The position numbers were made by a program, and so were the translations under genes. A model generated the notes under the pieces. It had not been told where the DNA came from, did no database searches, and saw only the letters and a list, made by a program, of their open reading frames with translations. A stretch of 64,000 nt of DNA from Bacillota bacterium. GTDB lineage: Bacteria > Bacillota > Clostridia > Lachnospirales > Lachnospiraceae. This document shows, in pieces, positions 1 through 8,723 of this stretch. Each line of letters opens with the position of its first letter. Within the stretch, counting starts at the first letter, position 1. Where the stretch lies: assembly GCA_023409535.1 (NCBI GenBank), contig JAEYGZ010000005.1, positions 62,001-126,000 of the forward strand. Reading direction: 5' to 3'.

Positions 1-556
1 GAGATATTTTGCCGACCGATATCAGGGGATGCCTGCCCATGGCTACACTAAAATGTGTGAGCGCATGGCTGCGAATAAGAATATCAAGCTGATGTTAAAT
101 ACGGATTATCGTGAAGTGATGAAGGATATTACCTATGACATGCTGATTTATACCGGAGCAACCGATGAATATTATGGATATAAACACGGTAAGCTGGCAT
201 ACCGCAGTGTGAAATTTGTATTTGAAACCTATGATACCGAGAAATTTCAGGAAGCACCTGTTGTCAACTATCCCAATGACTATGATTATACCCGGATTAC
301 GGAGTATAAGCAGCTGACCTCACAGAATCATCCGAAGACTACCATAGGCAAGGAATTCCCCATGGCAGAGGGAGAACCGTATTATCCCTTCCCTACCAGG
401 GAGCATAAGGAACAATTTGCTTTATACGAAGAAGAGATGGAGAAGGAAACCAAGGTTATCTTCCTGGGACGCCTTGCCGAGTATCGTTATTATAACATGG
501 ACGGTGTTGTCAGAAGAGCATTGGATACGTATCATACCAGGATAAAAAATCAATAA
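1..556 (+). CDS. glf: UDP-galactopyranose mutase, C-terminal part
   Basis: The reading frame is open from base 2 with no start, so only the last 185 or so residues are present. The enzyme is a flavoprotein that interconverts UDP-galactopyranose and UDP-galactofuranose in the cytoplasm, feeding galactofuranose into surface polysaccharides. The segment RYFADRYQGMP followed by GYTKMCERM and LNTDYRE is characteristic of Glf, as is the C-terminal PYYPFPT and LGRLAEYRYYNMD region. It lies 18 bases before a GT2 glycosyltransferase, which fits a polysaccharide operon that continues to the left of the window. The family assignment is firm; the truncation is a window artefact. Confidence 0.93.
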   Translation, partial: RYFADRYQGMPAHGYTKMCERMAANKNIKLMLNTDYREVMKDITYDMLIYTGATDEYYGYKHGKLAYRSVKFVFETYDTEKFQEAPVVNYPNDYDYTRITEYKQLTSQNHPKTTIGKEFPMAEGEPYYPFPTREHKEQFALYEEEMEKETKVIFLGRLAEYRYYNMDGVVRRALDTYHTRIKNQ

Positions 557-574
557 GGTCACGGAGGGAAGTAA

Positions 575-1285
575 GTGGACAAACTATATATCGTAATTCC
601 TGCTTACAACGAGGAAGCCAATATTGACAGGGTAATAAAGGATTGGTACCCGATCGTAGAAAAGATGGGCAATGGGAGTAAGTTAGTCATTATCGATGAC
701 GGAAGTAAGGATCATACCTATCAGCTCATGCAGAACTATACGGAGCAGCTGGAAGCCTTTGAGCCCATAACGAAACCCAACGCAGGACATGGTGCTACGG
801 TGCTTTACGGTTACAGGTATGCTGTGAATGCCGGTGCGGATTATATATTTCAGACAGATTCCGACGGGCAGACCCTGCCGGAGGAGTTTTGGCCTTTCTG
901 GAAGCAAAGAGCGTCTTACGACATGATTATCGGACATCGTAAGGGGCGTCAGGATGGCTTCTCCCGGGTATTTGTGACAAAGACGCTGAAGCTGGTGCTA
1001 TGGCTTTGCTTCCATGTGGGTATCACGGATGCCAATACGCCCTTCCGGTTGATGAAGGCAGAAACGCTTAAAAAACAACTGAAGCTGGTGCCTGAGAATT
1101 TTAATCTGTCCAATGTAATGATATCGGTAATTTATGCCAAGAAGAAGCTTAAGGTGCACTATATCCCTGTTACCTTCCGCCCGCGCCAGGGTGGGGTGAA
1201 CTCAATTAATATGAAGAAGATCATCCGGATCGGCAAGCAGGCCTTTAAGGATTTCAGAAGAATTAACCGAAGCCTGAAGCAATAA
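575..1285 (+). CDS. Family 2 glycosyltransferase
   Basis: A 236-residue GT-A fold glycosyltransferase starting with GTG, 6 bases after a GGAGGG ribosome-binding site. It opens with IPAYNEE, has the nucleotide-binding DDGS at residues 41-44 and the metal-binding DSD at 95-97 (IFQTDSDGQ). It resembles DPM1/polyprenyl-phosphate sugar transferases in size and layout but has no C-terminal membrane segments, so it probably acts on the inner face of the membrane with the adjacent DUF2298 protein. The donor and acceptor cannot be read from the sequence. It is in the same operon as glf upstream and the large membrane protein downstream. Confidence 0.85.
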   Translation: MDKLYIVIPAYNEEANIDRVIKDWYPIVEKMGNGSKLVIIDDGSKDHTYQLMQNYTEQLEAFEPITKPNAGHGATVLYGYRYAVNAGADYIFQTDSDGQTLPEEFWPFWKQRASYDMIIGHRKGRQDGFSRVFVTKTLKLVLWLCFHVGITDANTPFRLMKAETLKKQLKLVPENFNLSNVMISVIYAKKKLKVHYIPVTFRPRQGGVNSINMKKIIRIGKQAFKDFRRINRSLKQ

Positions 1286-1342
1286 GAAGATAAGTAGGTA
1301 TGAGTTATTAAGTAAACTGTAGGGAGGCATCAGTGCGATAAG

Positions 1343-3631
1343 ATGAAAAGGATAGGATATATTATTGCGGCGGTATTACTGATACTGGCCGGACAGCTAT
1401 TATTACAAGAGGATTATACTGCATTCTTAAAGTGGTGGGTAACTGTTGCGGCACTGGGAATTGTTTTTCTGCCGGTTACAACACTGCTGTTTGCCAATTT
1501 TCATGATAAAGGGTATCTGTTTTCCAAGGTGATCGGTATCGCAGTGGCAGGATATATCGCATGGCTGGCTTCCTCCCTGCATATCTTAAAGTTTACCGAG
1601 GCTTCCGTTATTATTGCTGTGACCATTGGATTAATCCTGAATGCGGCAGTGATGCTATGGCAGCGAAAGCGCAATCAGGGGTTAAAGGCGCAGGATAATG
1701 TACAGGCCGGCATTGGAAGCAGCACGCTGTTTCAGGGAAAAATCCTGAATGCAATACTGTCGGAAGAACTCCTGTTTTTTGCGATCTTTCTTTTGTTTAC
1801 CTATGTTCGCTGCTTTAAGCCGGAGGCATATGGTACGGAGAAATTCATGGATTACGGCTTCATGACAAGCATGATGCGGAGCGAGTATATGCCGCCTCAG
1901 GATTTCTGGTTTTCCGGTACGAAGCTGAATTATTATTATGTGGGACAGTATCTGGCGGTCTTTTTAACAAAGCTGTCCTTCTCCCGGATAGAGGATGCTT
2001 ATAATCTGATGCTGATGATGGTAGGGGCATTTACGGTGGTTCTGCCTTACTCCATCGTTTATAATGTTACCTTGCAGTTTGTGAACCGTCAGGAAAGAAA
2101 GCATCGTATCCTGCCGCAGCTGAGCGGTATCCTTGCCGGTTTGGGTGTATGCATCGCCGGCAATATGCATTATCCCTTCTTTCAATGGTTAAAGCCAAAT
2201 TTTCAGAGACTCCTGGGAATGGATGCGGAAGAGGTAAAATACTGGTTTCCCGATGCCACCAGATTCATTGGGTACAATCCGGATACCGCGGATAAGACCA
2301 TTCATGAGTTTCCGGCCTATTCCTTTGTGCTGGGAGATCTTCATGCCCATGTGGTAAATATTATGTTTGTACTAACCGTACTGGGACTGCTGTTTGCCTG
2401 GTTAAGCACCAGAAAGGAGGCAGATGACAATAAGCCCTCCGTTCTTCATGAGGTATTTCATCCGGCAATTCTTGGTGTGGCCTTTTTTATTGGTTTGTTT
2501 CATACGACAAATTTTTGGGATTTTCCGATTTATTATGTAGTTGCAGGTGCAATAATTCTATTTTCAAATCTTATTGTATATAATTTTAGTGGAAAAGCTC
2601 TCTGGCTTACGGCCTTGCAGGGAATTCTGGTTTATGGGGTGTCGGAGCTGGTTTGCCTGCCCTTTACCCTGAATTTTGACCAGATATCTACAAGCATCTG
2701 TCTGGCAGTGAATCAAACGCCGCTGTATCAGCTGATGATCCTATGGGGCTTGCCGATCTATGTAATCCTGTGCTTCCTCATATCCCTGGTATCAAATCAC
2801 AAAATTGAACCGGTGAAAGCGGAGCAGAAGATACAAAAGAAGCTGTTATCCGGCTTTATGAAGGGCTTGACCGCCTCGGATTTATATATTCTGGTACTTG
2901 GCCTTTGTGCCATTGGCTTGGTGCTTCTGCCTGAAGTGATTTATGTGCAGGATATTTATTCGGGAGATTACAAAAGAGCAAATACCATGTTTAAGCTCAC
3001 TTATCAGGCCTTTATTATGTTCGGGTTATGCTTTGGCTACATCCTTCTGCGGTTACTGTGCTATGGCAGAACCATAAGGCAGAAGTGGACCGCAGGACTG
3101 GGATTACTGCTTTTCCTCTTATCCCTGTCCTATATTCAGGTTGCGGTAAACAGCTGGTATGGCAATATCTTTGACCGCTCAGGTTATAAAGGACTGGATG
3201 CCGCAGCGTTTATGGAGACACAGATGCCTAAGGACAGCCCGGCCATCGACTGGCTGAATGAGAACATCACAGGAACTCCAGTGGTTCTGGAGGCCAATGG
3301 CGACAGTTATACGGATTATGAAAGAGTGTCCGTTATGACCGGACTGCCCACGGTTATGGGCTGGCATACGCATGAATGGCTCTGGAAGTCGGATACTGTG
3401 TTACTTGATGAGCGCAGTGCGGATATACAGACCATATATACCGCTTCCGATGCCGGTGAGGTGCGGCGGCTCCTTGAGAAATACCAGGTATCCTATATCT
3501 TTGTCGGTAAACTGGAGCGGGAAAAATACATTACGGTGAATCACGAATTACTTAAGAGTCTTGGCGAGGTAGTATATGAAGACCCCGAAGCATCCGGGGA
3601 AGCTACTTATATTGTGAAGGTAAATTACTAG
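1343..3631 (+). CDS. DUF2298 (Chlor_Arch_YYY) polytopic membrane protein
   Basis: A 762-residue protein with many hydrophobic segments and DUF2298 signatures: an extracytoplasmic FKPEAYGTEKFMDYGF stretch, KLNYYYVGQYL, and HEFPAYSFVLGDLHAHV, followed by YVQDIYSGDYKRANTMFK. The family is thought to be glycosyltransferase-like, with GT-C type topology, but has no established reaction that I know of. The C-terminal 120 residues form a soluble domain. Its position directly after a GT2 enzyme suggests it uses a lipid-linked sugar made by that enzyme (inference). An AGGGAGG site lies 15 bases before the ATG, a little far; no better in-frame start is visible. Confidence 0.8.
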   Translation: MKRIGYIIAAVLLILAGQLLLQEDYTAFLKWWVTVAALGIVFLPVTTLLFANFHDKGYLFSKVIGIAVAGYIAWLASSLHILKFTEASVIIAVTIGLILNAAVMLWQRKRNQGLKAQDNVQAGIGSSTLFQGKILNAILSEELLFFAIFLLFTYVRCFKPEAYGTEKFMDYGFMTSMMRSEYMPPQDFWFSGTKLNYYYVGQYLAVFLTKLSFSRIEDAYNLMLMMVGAFTVVLPYSIVYNVTLQFVNRQERKHRILPQLSGILAGLGVCIAGNMHYPFFQWLKPNFQRLLGMDAEEVKYWFPDATRFIGYNPDTADKTIHEFPAYSFVLGDLHAHVVNIMFVLTVLGLLFAWLSTRKEADDNKPSVLHEVFHPAILGVAFFIGLFHTTNFWDFPIYYVVAGAIILFSNLIVYNFSGKALWLTALQGILVYGVSELVCLPFTLNFDQISTSICLAVNQTPLYQLMILWGLPIYVILCFLISLVSNHKIEPVKAEQKIQKKLLSGFMKGLTASDLYILVLGLCAIGLVLLPEVIYVQDIYSGDYKRANTMFKLTYQAFIMFGLCFGYILLRLLCYGRTIRQKWTAGLGLLLFLLSLSYIQVAVNSWYGNIFDRSGYKGLDAAAFMETQMPKDSPAIDWLNENITGTPVVLEANGDSYTDYERVSVMTGLPTVMGWHTHEWLWKSDTVLLDERSADIQTIYTASDAGEVRRLLEKYQVSYIFVGKLEREKYITVNHELLKSLGEVVYEDPEASGEATYIVKVNY

Positions 3632-3701
3632 GAACTTTTCGAGGTTTAAGAAAAGCAGAACTCACAGGAAAATCAGACTTAAGAGCTTAAGGAGTGTAAT
3701 T

Positions 3702-4817
3702 ATGCAAGCAAAGAATAACAGTTTACCACACCGATGTATGGCAGCGTTGCGTGCCATAATAGCTTACACAATGGCAGTTTTACTTATTATAATAAGCTTG
3801 TTATTATGTACGGATGTCCAAAAGGTATCGGCAGCAGAACAGAAGAAACTTCCTTATTTAATTAAGATAAATCGATATTATAATGCCATAACCATCTACG
3901 GAATGGATGATAAGGGCGAATACAGTATTCCCGTCAAAGCAATGATTTGTTCTGTCGGTACTGACTTTAAGACAATCCAGGGCTCTTTTAAGACCCTGGA
4001 GAAATACCGCTGGAAGCTGCTGATGGGAAATGTATACGGTCAGTATGCCACACGTATTGTAGGAGGGATATTGTTTCATTCCGTTTATTATTATGAAAAT
4101 AAGAATCCTGCGACCTTAGCTACCGCAGAATATAACAAGCTGGGGCAGGCTGCCTCCCACGGCTGTGTTCGTCTTTCGGTAGCGGATGCCAAGTGGATTT
4201 ACGATAATTGTGCCATCGGAACCACAGTTGTGATCTATGATGATAAGAAATCCCCGGGACCCTTGGGTAAGCCTGAAGCAATCAAGTTGGAAAAAGGAGT
4301 GCGCTGGGATCCAACAGACCCGGACGAAAGGAATCCGTTTCTGGTCGGACTTCCGCAGCTGGAGGGTGTGGAAGATTTTGCGGTTAACTGGGGTGAGACT
4401 CCGGATTTGATGAAGGGCGTGAAGGCCTTTGCCTCCAATGGCACGGATATAACCTCCCGGATTGAACTGGACGGAGAGGTTGATCCTCTGGTTCCAGGAG
4501 AGTACAAGGTGGCTTATTCAGCTGCAGACATAATCGGCCAATTAAAGATGAAGGTAATCACTGTCACTGTGAAGGACAGCGAGACAGCACCGGTGATTGA
4601 AGGAGTCACTGACAGATATGTAAGCAGCGAAGATGAGCTGAATGAGGCACTGGTCATGGATGGCATCACAGTAAGCTGCCAGGACATACCGCTTGATCCC
4701 GGTCTTATCGAGGTCGAACTGGAGAAGGCCGGAGAGGATCGTTACAATATTACATATATCATACAGCTTGGCACTAAGGTATCCATAGAGCATGCGGTTG
4801 CCTATATCAGCATGTGA
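3702..4817 (+). CDS. L,D-transpeptidase (YkuD) with C-terminal Ig-like region
   Basis: 371 residues: a hydrophobic signal or anchor at about 15-38, a YkuD catalytic domain to about residue 180 with the SHGCVRLS motif at 152-159 (catalytic Cys155, His153), then a C-terminal region of about 150 residues with beta-sandwich, Ig-like patterns. The family makes 3-3 peptidoglycan cross-links or anchors proteins to the wall, outside the membrane. It follows the polysaccharide genes after a 70-base gap and has a GGAG-type site (aaggagtg) before the ATG. The C-terminal domains are probably for wall binding. Confidence 0.88.
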   Translation: MQAKNNSLPHRCMAALRAIIAYTMAVLLIIISLLLCTDVQKVSAAEQKKLPYLIKINRYYNAITIYGMDDKGEYSIPVKAMICSVGTDFKTIQGSFKTLEKYRWKLLMGNVYGQYATRIVGGILFHSVYYYENKNPATLATAEYNKLGQAASHGCVRLSVADAKWIYDNCAIGTTVVIYDDKKSPGPLGKPEAIKLEKGVRWDPTDPDERNPFLVGLPQLEGVEDFAVNWGETPDLMKGVKAFASNGTDITSRIELDGEVDPLVPGEYKVAYSAADIIGQLKMKVITVTVKDSETAPVIEGVTDRYVSSEDELNEALVMDGITVSCQDIPLDPGLIEVELEKAGEDRYNITYIIQLGTKVSIEHAVAYISM

Positions 4818-4927
4818 AATTACAATATTTGGTTTCGGGTTTTCAAGAAGCTTCTTCTATGGTACAATGTTACTATTACGTAATGTTCAAACTCCGTAAG
4901 AACACGTATATGAAAGGAGATTTACCT

Positions 4928-6286
4928 ATGAACAAGTATTCTGAGATTACTCCGGAACTGATGGAACTTGCTGATCTGTGTAAAAAAAACACGGTGATCG
5001 ACCCCGAATTATACGCTAAATATGATGTGAAGCGCGGACTGAGAGATGTCAGCGGAAAAGGTGTATTAACAGGATTAACAGAAATCTGTGAGATACTGTC
5101 CTATACCATTGTCGATAATGATTTAATTCCCTGCGAGGGTAAGCTTTTTTACCGCGGTGTTGATGTGGAAGAAATCATTCAGGGCTTCATGAGTGAAAAA
5201 CGATTTGGATTTGAAGAAGTGGCTTATTTATTATTATTCGGAAATCTTCCTGACAAGAGAAAGCTGGATGATTTTACAAAGCTTTTGGAGGGATACCGTG
5301 AATTACCGCCCAGCTTTGTGCGGGATATCATTATGAAAGCTCCCAGTAAGGATATGATGAATACCCTGGCCAGAAGTGTACTTACCTTATATTCGTATGA
5401 TGAAAAAGCAGATGAAATCTCTTTGGAGAATGTGCTGCGCCAGAGTCTGCAGCTGATTGCCGTATTTCCGCTGCTGTCTGTTTACGGATATCAGGCTTAC
5501 AGCCATTATCATTTTGGGAAGAGTCTGGTAATCCATCCTCCGAAGGAAGGGCTTTCAACTGCTGAGAATATCTTATATATGTTAAGACCTAACATGAGTT
5601 ATACTGAGCTGGAGGCCAAAATACTGGATGTTGCACTGGTGCTGCATGCAGAGCATGGCGGCGGTAATAACTCCACCTTCACCACCCATGTGGTAACCTC
5701 CTCGGGAACGGATACGTATTCCTCTGTGGCAGCCTCCCTCGGTTCCCTGAAGGGACCGAAGCATGGAGGTGCAAACATCAAGGTTATGCAGATGTTTGAC
5801 GACATGAAGGAGAAGATCAGCAATTGGGAGGATGAAGAAGAGGTCAGTGAATATTTACTGGCACTGCTTGAAAAGAGAGGCTTTGACAAGTCGGGTCTGA
5901 TTTACGGTATGGGACATGCGGTATACTCCATCTCCGATCCGAGAGCAAACGTATTAAAGCAGTATGTCAAAAGTCTGTCCGAAGAAAAAGGACTCATGAA
6001 AGAATTTGGTTTATATGAGATGGTGGAACGTCTGGCTCCTGAGATTATCGGCAGAGAGCGGAAGATGTATAAGGGTGTCAGTGCCAATGTGGATTTCTAC
6101 AGCGGCTTTGTATATCATATGTTAGATCTTCCGAAGGAATTATACACGCCGATCTTTGCGGTTGCAAGAATTGCCGGCTGGAGTGCACACAGACTGGAAG
6201 AGCTCAATAATGCAGGTAAGATTATTCGTCCTGCCTATAAGAGCGTATCAAAGCATCGTGATTATATATCTTTAAATGACAGATAA
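4928..6286 (+). CDS. gltA: Citrate synthase
   Basis: A 452-residue enzyme condensing acetyl-CoA and oxaloacetate. Catalytic residues are in place: His243 in the AEHGGGN segment, His330 in GMGHAVY and Asp389 in NVDFYSG. The frame extends 38 codons upstream, but the ATG at 4928 is preceded by a good AAAGGAGA site and the extension has no family similarity. A plausible extended -10 (TGgTACAAT, ending at 4868) lies between this gene and the L,D-transpeptidase. There are no other TCA genes next to it. In a fermenter it probably supplies 2-oxoglutarate for glutamate synthesis (inference). A 2-methylcitrate synthase activity cannot be excluded. Confidence 0.92.
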   Translation: MNKYSEITPELMELADLCKKNTVIDPELYAKYDVKRGLRDVSGKGVLTGLTEICEILSYTIVDNDLIPCEGKLFYRGVDVEEIIQGFMSEKRFGFEEVAYLLLFGNLPDKRKLDDFTKLLEGYRELPPSFVRDIIMKAPSKDMMNTLARSVLTLYSYDEKADEISLENVLRQSLQLIAVFPLLSVYGYQAYSHYHFGKSLVIHPPKEGLSTAENILYMLRPNMSYTELEAKILDVALVLHAEHGGGNNSTFTTHVVTSSGTDTYSSVAASLGSLKGPKHGGANIKVMQMFDDMKEKISNWEDEEEVSEYLLALLEKRGFDKSGLIYGMGHAVYSISDPRANVLKQYVKSLSEEKGLMKEFGLYEMVERLAPEIIGRERKMYKGVSANVDFYSGFVYHMLDLPKELYTPIFAVARIAGWSAHRLEELNNAGKIIRPAYKSVSKHRDYISLNDR

Positions 6287-6347
6287 AAATAAAAGATAAA
6301 ATTTTGTTGCATTTCCTTTAATTTCATCAAAAAATGTTGTAATAACG

Positions 6348-6376
6348 GAATATTCTTTTTCATTTTACACATAATA
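6348..6376 (+). promoter_or_regulatory. Sigma-G-like promoter of the spore protein gene
   Basis: GAATA at 6348-6352 and CATAATA at 6370-6376 are separated by 17 bases. Both elements match the sigma-G consensus (GNATR and CATNHTA). Forespore sigma-G control is what is known for alpha/beta SASP genes. The implied leader of about 135 bases is long, which is the main reason for caution. Confidence 0.5.
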
Positions 6377-6519
6377 TTACCGTAACAACTCAGTGAGATT
6401 ATTTAATCACACACGAGATTATTTTCTTCTTTCTGAGAAGTTCAACAGCAAAACTATTTTGAAGTACTGAATTGTATTACAGCAATGAAAATTTCAAAGT
6501 ATGAAATGGAGGAAATTGT

Positions 6520-6723
6520 ATGTCAAGCAGAAACAGAGCTACAGTACCTGAAGCAAAGGAAGCATTAAATCGTTTTAAATACGAGGTTGCCAATGAAATT
6601 GGTGTTCCTTTAAAGAATGGTTACAATGGAGACTTAACCTCCAAGCAGAATGGTTCCGTCGGAGGTTATATGGTTAAGAAGATGATACAGGACGCTGAGA
6701 AGAGAATGTCCGGCGGTCAGTAA
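6520..6723 (+). CDS. Alpha/beta-type small acid-soluble spore protein
   Basis: A 67-residue protein that coats and protects spore DNA. It carries the two family signatures: the KYEVANEIGVPL segment, which contains the EIG site cut by the germination protease GPR, and the C-terminal GSVGGYMVKKMI segment. An ATGGAGGA ribosome-binding site sits 6 bases before the ATG. It is a single-gene unit with its own sigma-G-like promoter and a terminator behind it. It marks the organism as an endospore former. Confidence 0.96.
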   Translation: MSSRNRATVPEAKEALNRFKYEVANEIGVPLKNGYNGDLTSKQNGSVGGYMVKKMIQDAEKRMSGGQ

Positions 6724-6755
6724 GAGCCTCTCTTAATAATTGAATATAATATACG

Positions 6756-6784
6756 CGGTTGCCAAAATTGGCAACCGTTTTTTA
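6756..6784 (+). terminator. Rho-independent terminator after the spore protein gene
   Basis: Perfect 10-base stem CGGTTGCCAA (6756-6765) and TTGGCAACCG (6768-6777) with a two-base loop, followed by a run of T. Confidence 0.9.
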
Positions 6785-6883
6785 CTTTATAGGAAACTCG
6801 GGCAACTAGTAAAAAAGTATCAGTTCCAAGGCTTATTTTATATTGAAAACTGATACAGGATAAGATACACTTACTATTAGCAG

Positions 6884-6911
6884 TTGACAAATGCTTATAA
6901 TACTATAAAAT
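6884..6911 (+). promoter_or_regulatory. Sigma-A promoter of rsmD-coaD
   Basis: TTGACA at 6884-6889 and TAAAAT at 6906-6911 with a 16-base spacer, about 50 bases before rsmD. Confidence 0.5.
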
Positions 6912-6963
6912 AATATTTGTAGTTATGTTAAGGTATAAAAGAAGTTGTAAGTGGGGAAAAAGT

Positions 6964-7518
6964 ATGAGAGTGATAGCGGGTAAAGCACGAAGATTACAGC
7001 TAAAAACACCGGAAGGCTTTGAAACCAGACCTACTACGGACAAGACCAAAGAAACCCTGTTTAATATATTGAATCCATATCTTGCAGATGCAGATTTTTT
7101 AGATTTATTTTCAGGTAGCGGTGCAATTGGCATTGAAGCAATCTCCAGAGGTGCGAAATACGCTGCATTCGTAGAAGATAGTAAAGTTGCACTCGATTGC
7201 ATCAAGGCAAATCTTAAGTTTACCAAGCTGGAGGAGTTCGCTGAGGTTATTCCTCATAATGTTAAGGATGCAATTCGCATTCTGGAACTGAAAGGCAAGG
7301 TATTTGACGTCATTTTTATGGACCCCCCTTATAACAACCTGTTAGAAAAAGATGTTTTGCTGGCATTACAAAATACCAACATCATTTATTGCGATACAAT
7401 CATCGTTGTGGAAGCCTCTTTAAAGACCAGTTTTGATTATTTGGAGGATACGAAGTTGCGTATCTTTAAGAAAAAAGAATATAAAACAAATCAGCACGTT
7501 TTTATCGAATTAAAATAA
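6964..7518 (+). CDS. rsmD: 16S rRNA (guanine966-N2)-methyltransferase
   Basis: A 184-residue SAM-dependent methyltransferase that modifies G966 of 16S rRNA during 30S assembly. It begins with the family-typical MRVIAGKARR, has the SAM-binding LFSGSGAIG loop at 48-56 and the catalytic DPPY at 120-123. The start at 6964 is chosen over one 13 codons upstream because it matches the family N-terminus and follows a GTGGGGA site. The order rsmD-coaD is conserved in Firmicutes. Confidence 0.95.
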   Translation: MRVIAGKARRLQLKTPEGFETRPTTDKTKETLFNILNPYLADADFLDLFSGSGAIGIEAISRGAKYAAFVEDSKVALDCIKANLKFTKLEEFAEVIPHNVKDAIRILELKGKVFDVIFMDPPYNNLLEKDVLLALQNTNIIYCDTIIVVEASLKTSFDYLEDTKLRIFKKKEYKTNQHVFIELK

Positions 7519-7560
7519 TTGAATAAACAGAATAAAAGCAGGGAAGGGCATGGTAACTAC

Positions 7561-8061
7561 ATGAAAATAGGCGTTTATCCCGGCAGCTTTGACCCAATAA
7601 CCCTTGGACACCTGGACATCATCGTTCGCGCATCCGGTTTGGTTGATAAGTTAGTTATCGGTGTATTAAATAATAGTTCAAAAAAACCACTGTTTACAGT
7701 GGAGGAACGTGTAGAACTGATTGAGCGGGTTATTCGTGATAATCCGAAGTTAAATACAGTACAGATTGAATCCTTCAGCGGTTTATCCATCGATTTTGCA
7801 AGACAGCAGAATGCAAATATCATCGTAAGGGGGCTTCGGGCTGTTACGGATTTTGAATATGAACTGCAGATTGCGCAGACCAATCATAAGTTAAATGAAA
7901 AGGTAGATACGGTATTTTTTACCACCAGCGTTGAATATTCTTACCTAAGCTCCAGTGTGGTGAAGGAAATTGCCAGCTACGGCGGTGATATTAAGCAGTT
8001 CGTACCGGAATGTATTATACAATCAATCTATGATAAATATAAATCAATAAGGAGTGTTTGA
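7561..8061 (+). CDS. coaD: Pantetheine-phosphate adenylyltransferase
   Basis: A 166-residue enzyme adding AMP to 4'-phosphopantetheine, the penultimate step of coenzyme A synthesis. The N-terminal YPGSFDPITLGHLDI contains the nucleotidyltransferase T/HxGH motif (TLGH, 14-17), and the C-terminal EYSYLSSSVVKEIA is typical of the family. ATG 7561 is used: an upstream TTG in the open frame lacks similarity, and the ATG at 7550 runs into a stop. The last step, coaE, is elsewhere in the window at 35026. Confidence 0.96.
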   Translation: MKIGVYPGSFDPITLGHLDIIVRASGLVDKLVIGVLNNSSKKPLFTVEERVELIERVIRDNPKLNTVQIESFSGLSIDFARQQNANIIVRGLRAVTDFEYELQIAQTNHKLNEKVDTVFFTTSVEYSYLSSSVVKEIASYGGDIKQFVPECIIQSIYDKYKSIRSV

Positions 8062-8062
8062 T

Positions 8063-8704
8063 ATGGGAGCCAGCAGAATTGAGCAATTAATCGAGGATAT
8101 TTATGAGTTTGTGGAAAGTTGCAGGATGCAGCCGCTGTCAAGCACGAAGGTAATCGTTCCTAAGGATGAATTGTACGATTTACTGGATGAATTAAGACTT
8201 CGGACTCCTGATGAGATTAAGCGTTATCAGAAGATTATTGCAAACAGGGATGCAATTATCGCGGATGCTGAAGAGAAGTCAGATACCATTCTTCGTCAGA
8301 CCAGGGAGAAAGCAAAGGACCTGCTGAATGAACATGAGATCATGCAGCAGGCATATTATCAGGCAAATGAAATGATTACACAGGCTTCGGAGGAAGCAGA
8401 GCGGATACGCAGGGAAGCGGCAGAGGAAGCCCATCAGATCAGAACCGGTGCACTGGCGTATTCCAATGATGTACTTACGGAAGTAGAACGCATCTTAGCC
8501 AATGCCTTTGATACCGCTGTTTCCAGATATGACGGTTTTATCGGTACGTTAAAGGATAATCTGGAGATTATTAATAATAATAAGCGGGAGCTGAGTGAAC
8601 AGCTTTATCCCCAGGAAGCTGCAATAAACAATGTTCAGGCAGCGCAATATGAGGATGGAGATTTTGATTTTGATGAAAATACCTTCCTGCCCGAAGAACA
8701 GTAA
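8063..8704 (+). CDS. Coiled-coil protein of unknown function (ATPase subunit H/DivIVA-like)
   Basis: A 213-residue soluble, charged protein whose central part (about residues 55-130) is a long heptad-rich coiled coil with repeated EEAERIRREAAEEA-type segments. Such proteins are often named vacuolar ATPase subunit H-like or DivIVA-like only because of the coil; I do not recognise a specific function. An AAGGAG site is 8 bases before ATG 8063, which starts one base after the coaD stop, so the two are translated together. It sits between coaD and ylbJ and may serve in envelope or division organisation (inference only). Confidence 0.6.
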   Translation: MGASRIEQLIEDIYEFVESCRMQPLSSTKVIVPKDELYDLLDELRLRTPDEIKRYQKIIANRDAIIADAEEKSDTILRQTREKAKDLLNEHEIMQQAYYQANEMITQASEEAERIRREAAEEAHQIRTGALAYSNDVLTEVERILANAFDTAVSRYDGFIGTLKDNLEIINNNKRELSEQLYPQEAAINNVQAAQYEDGDFDFDENTFLPEEQ

Positions 8705-8723
8705 TTGAAAAATTACATTCACG

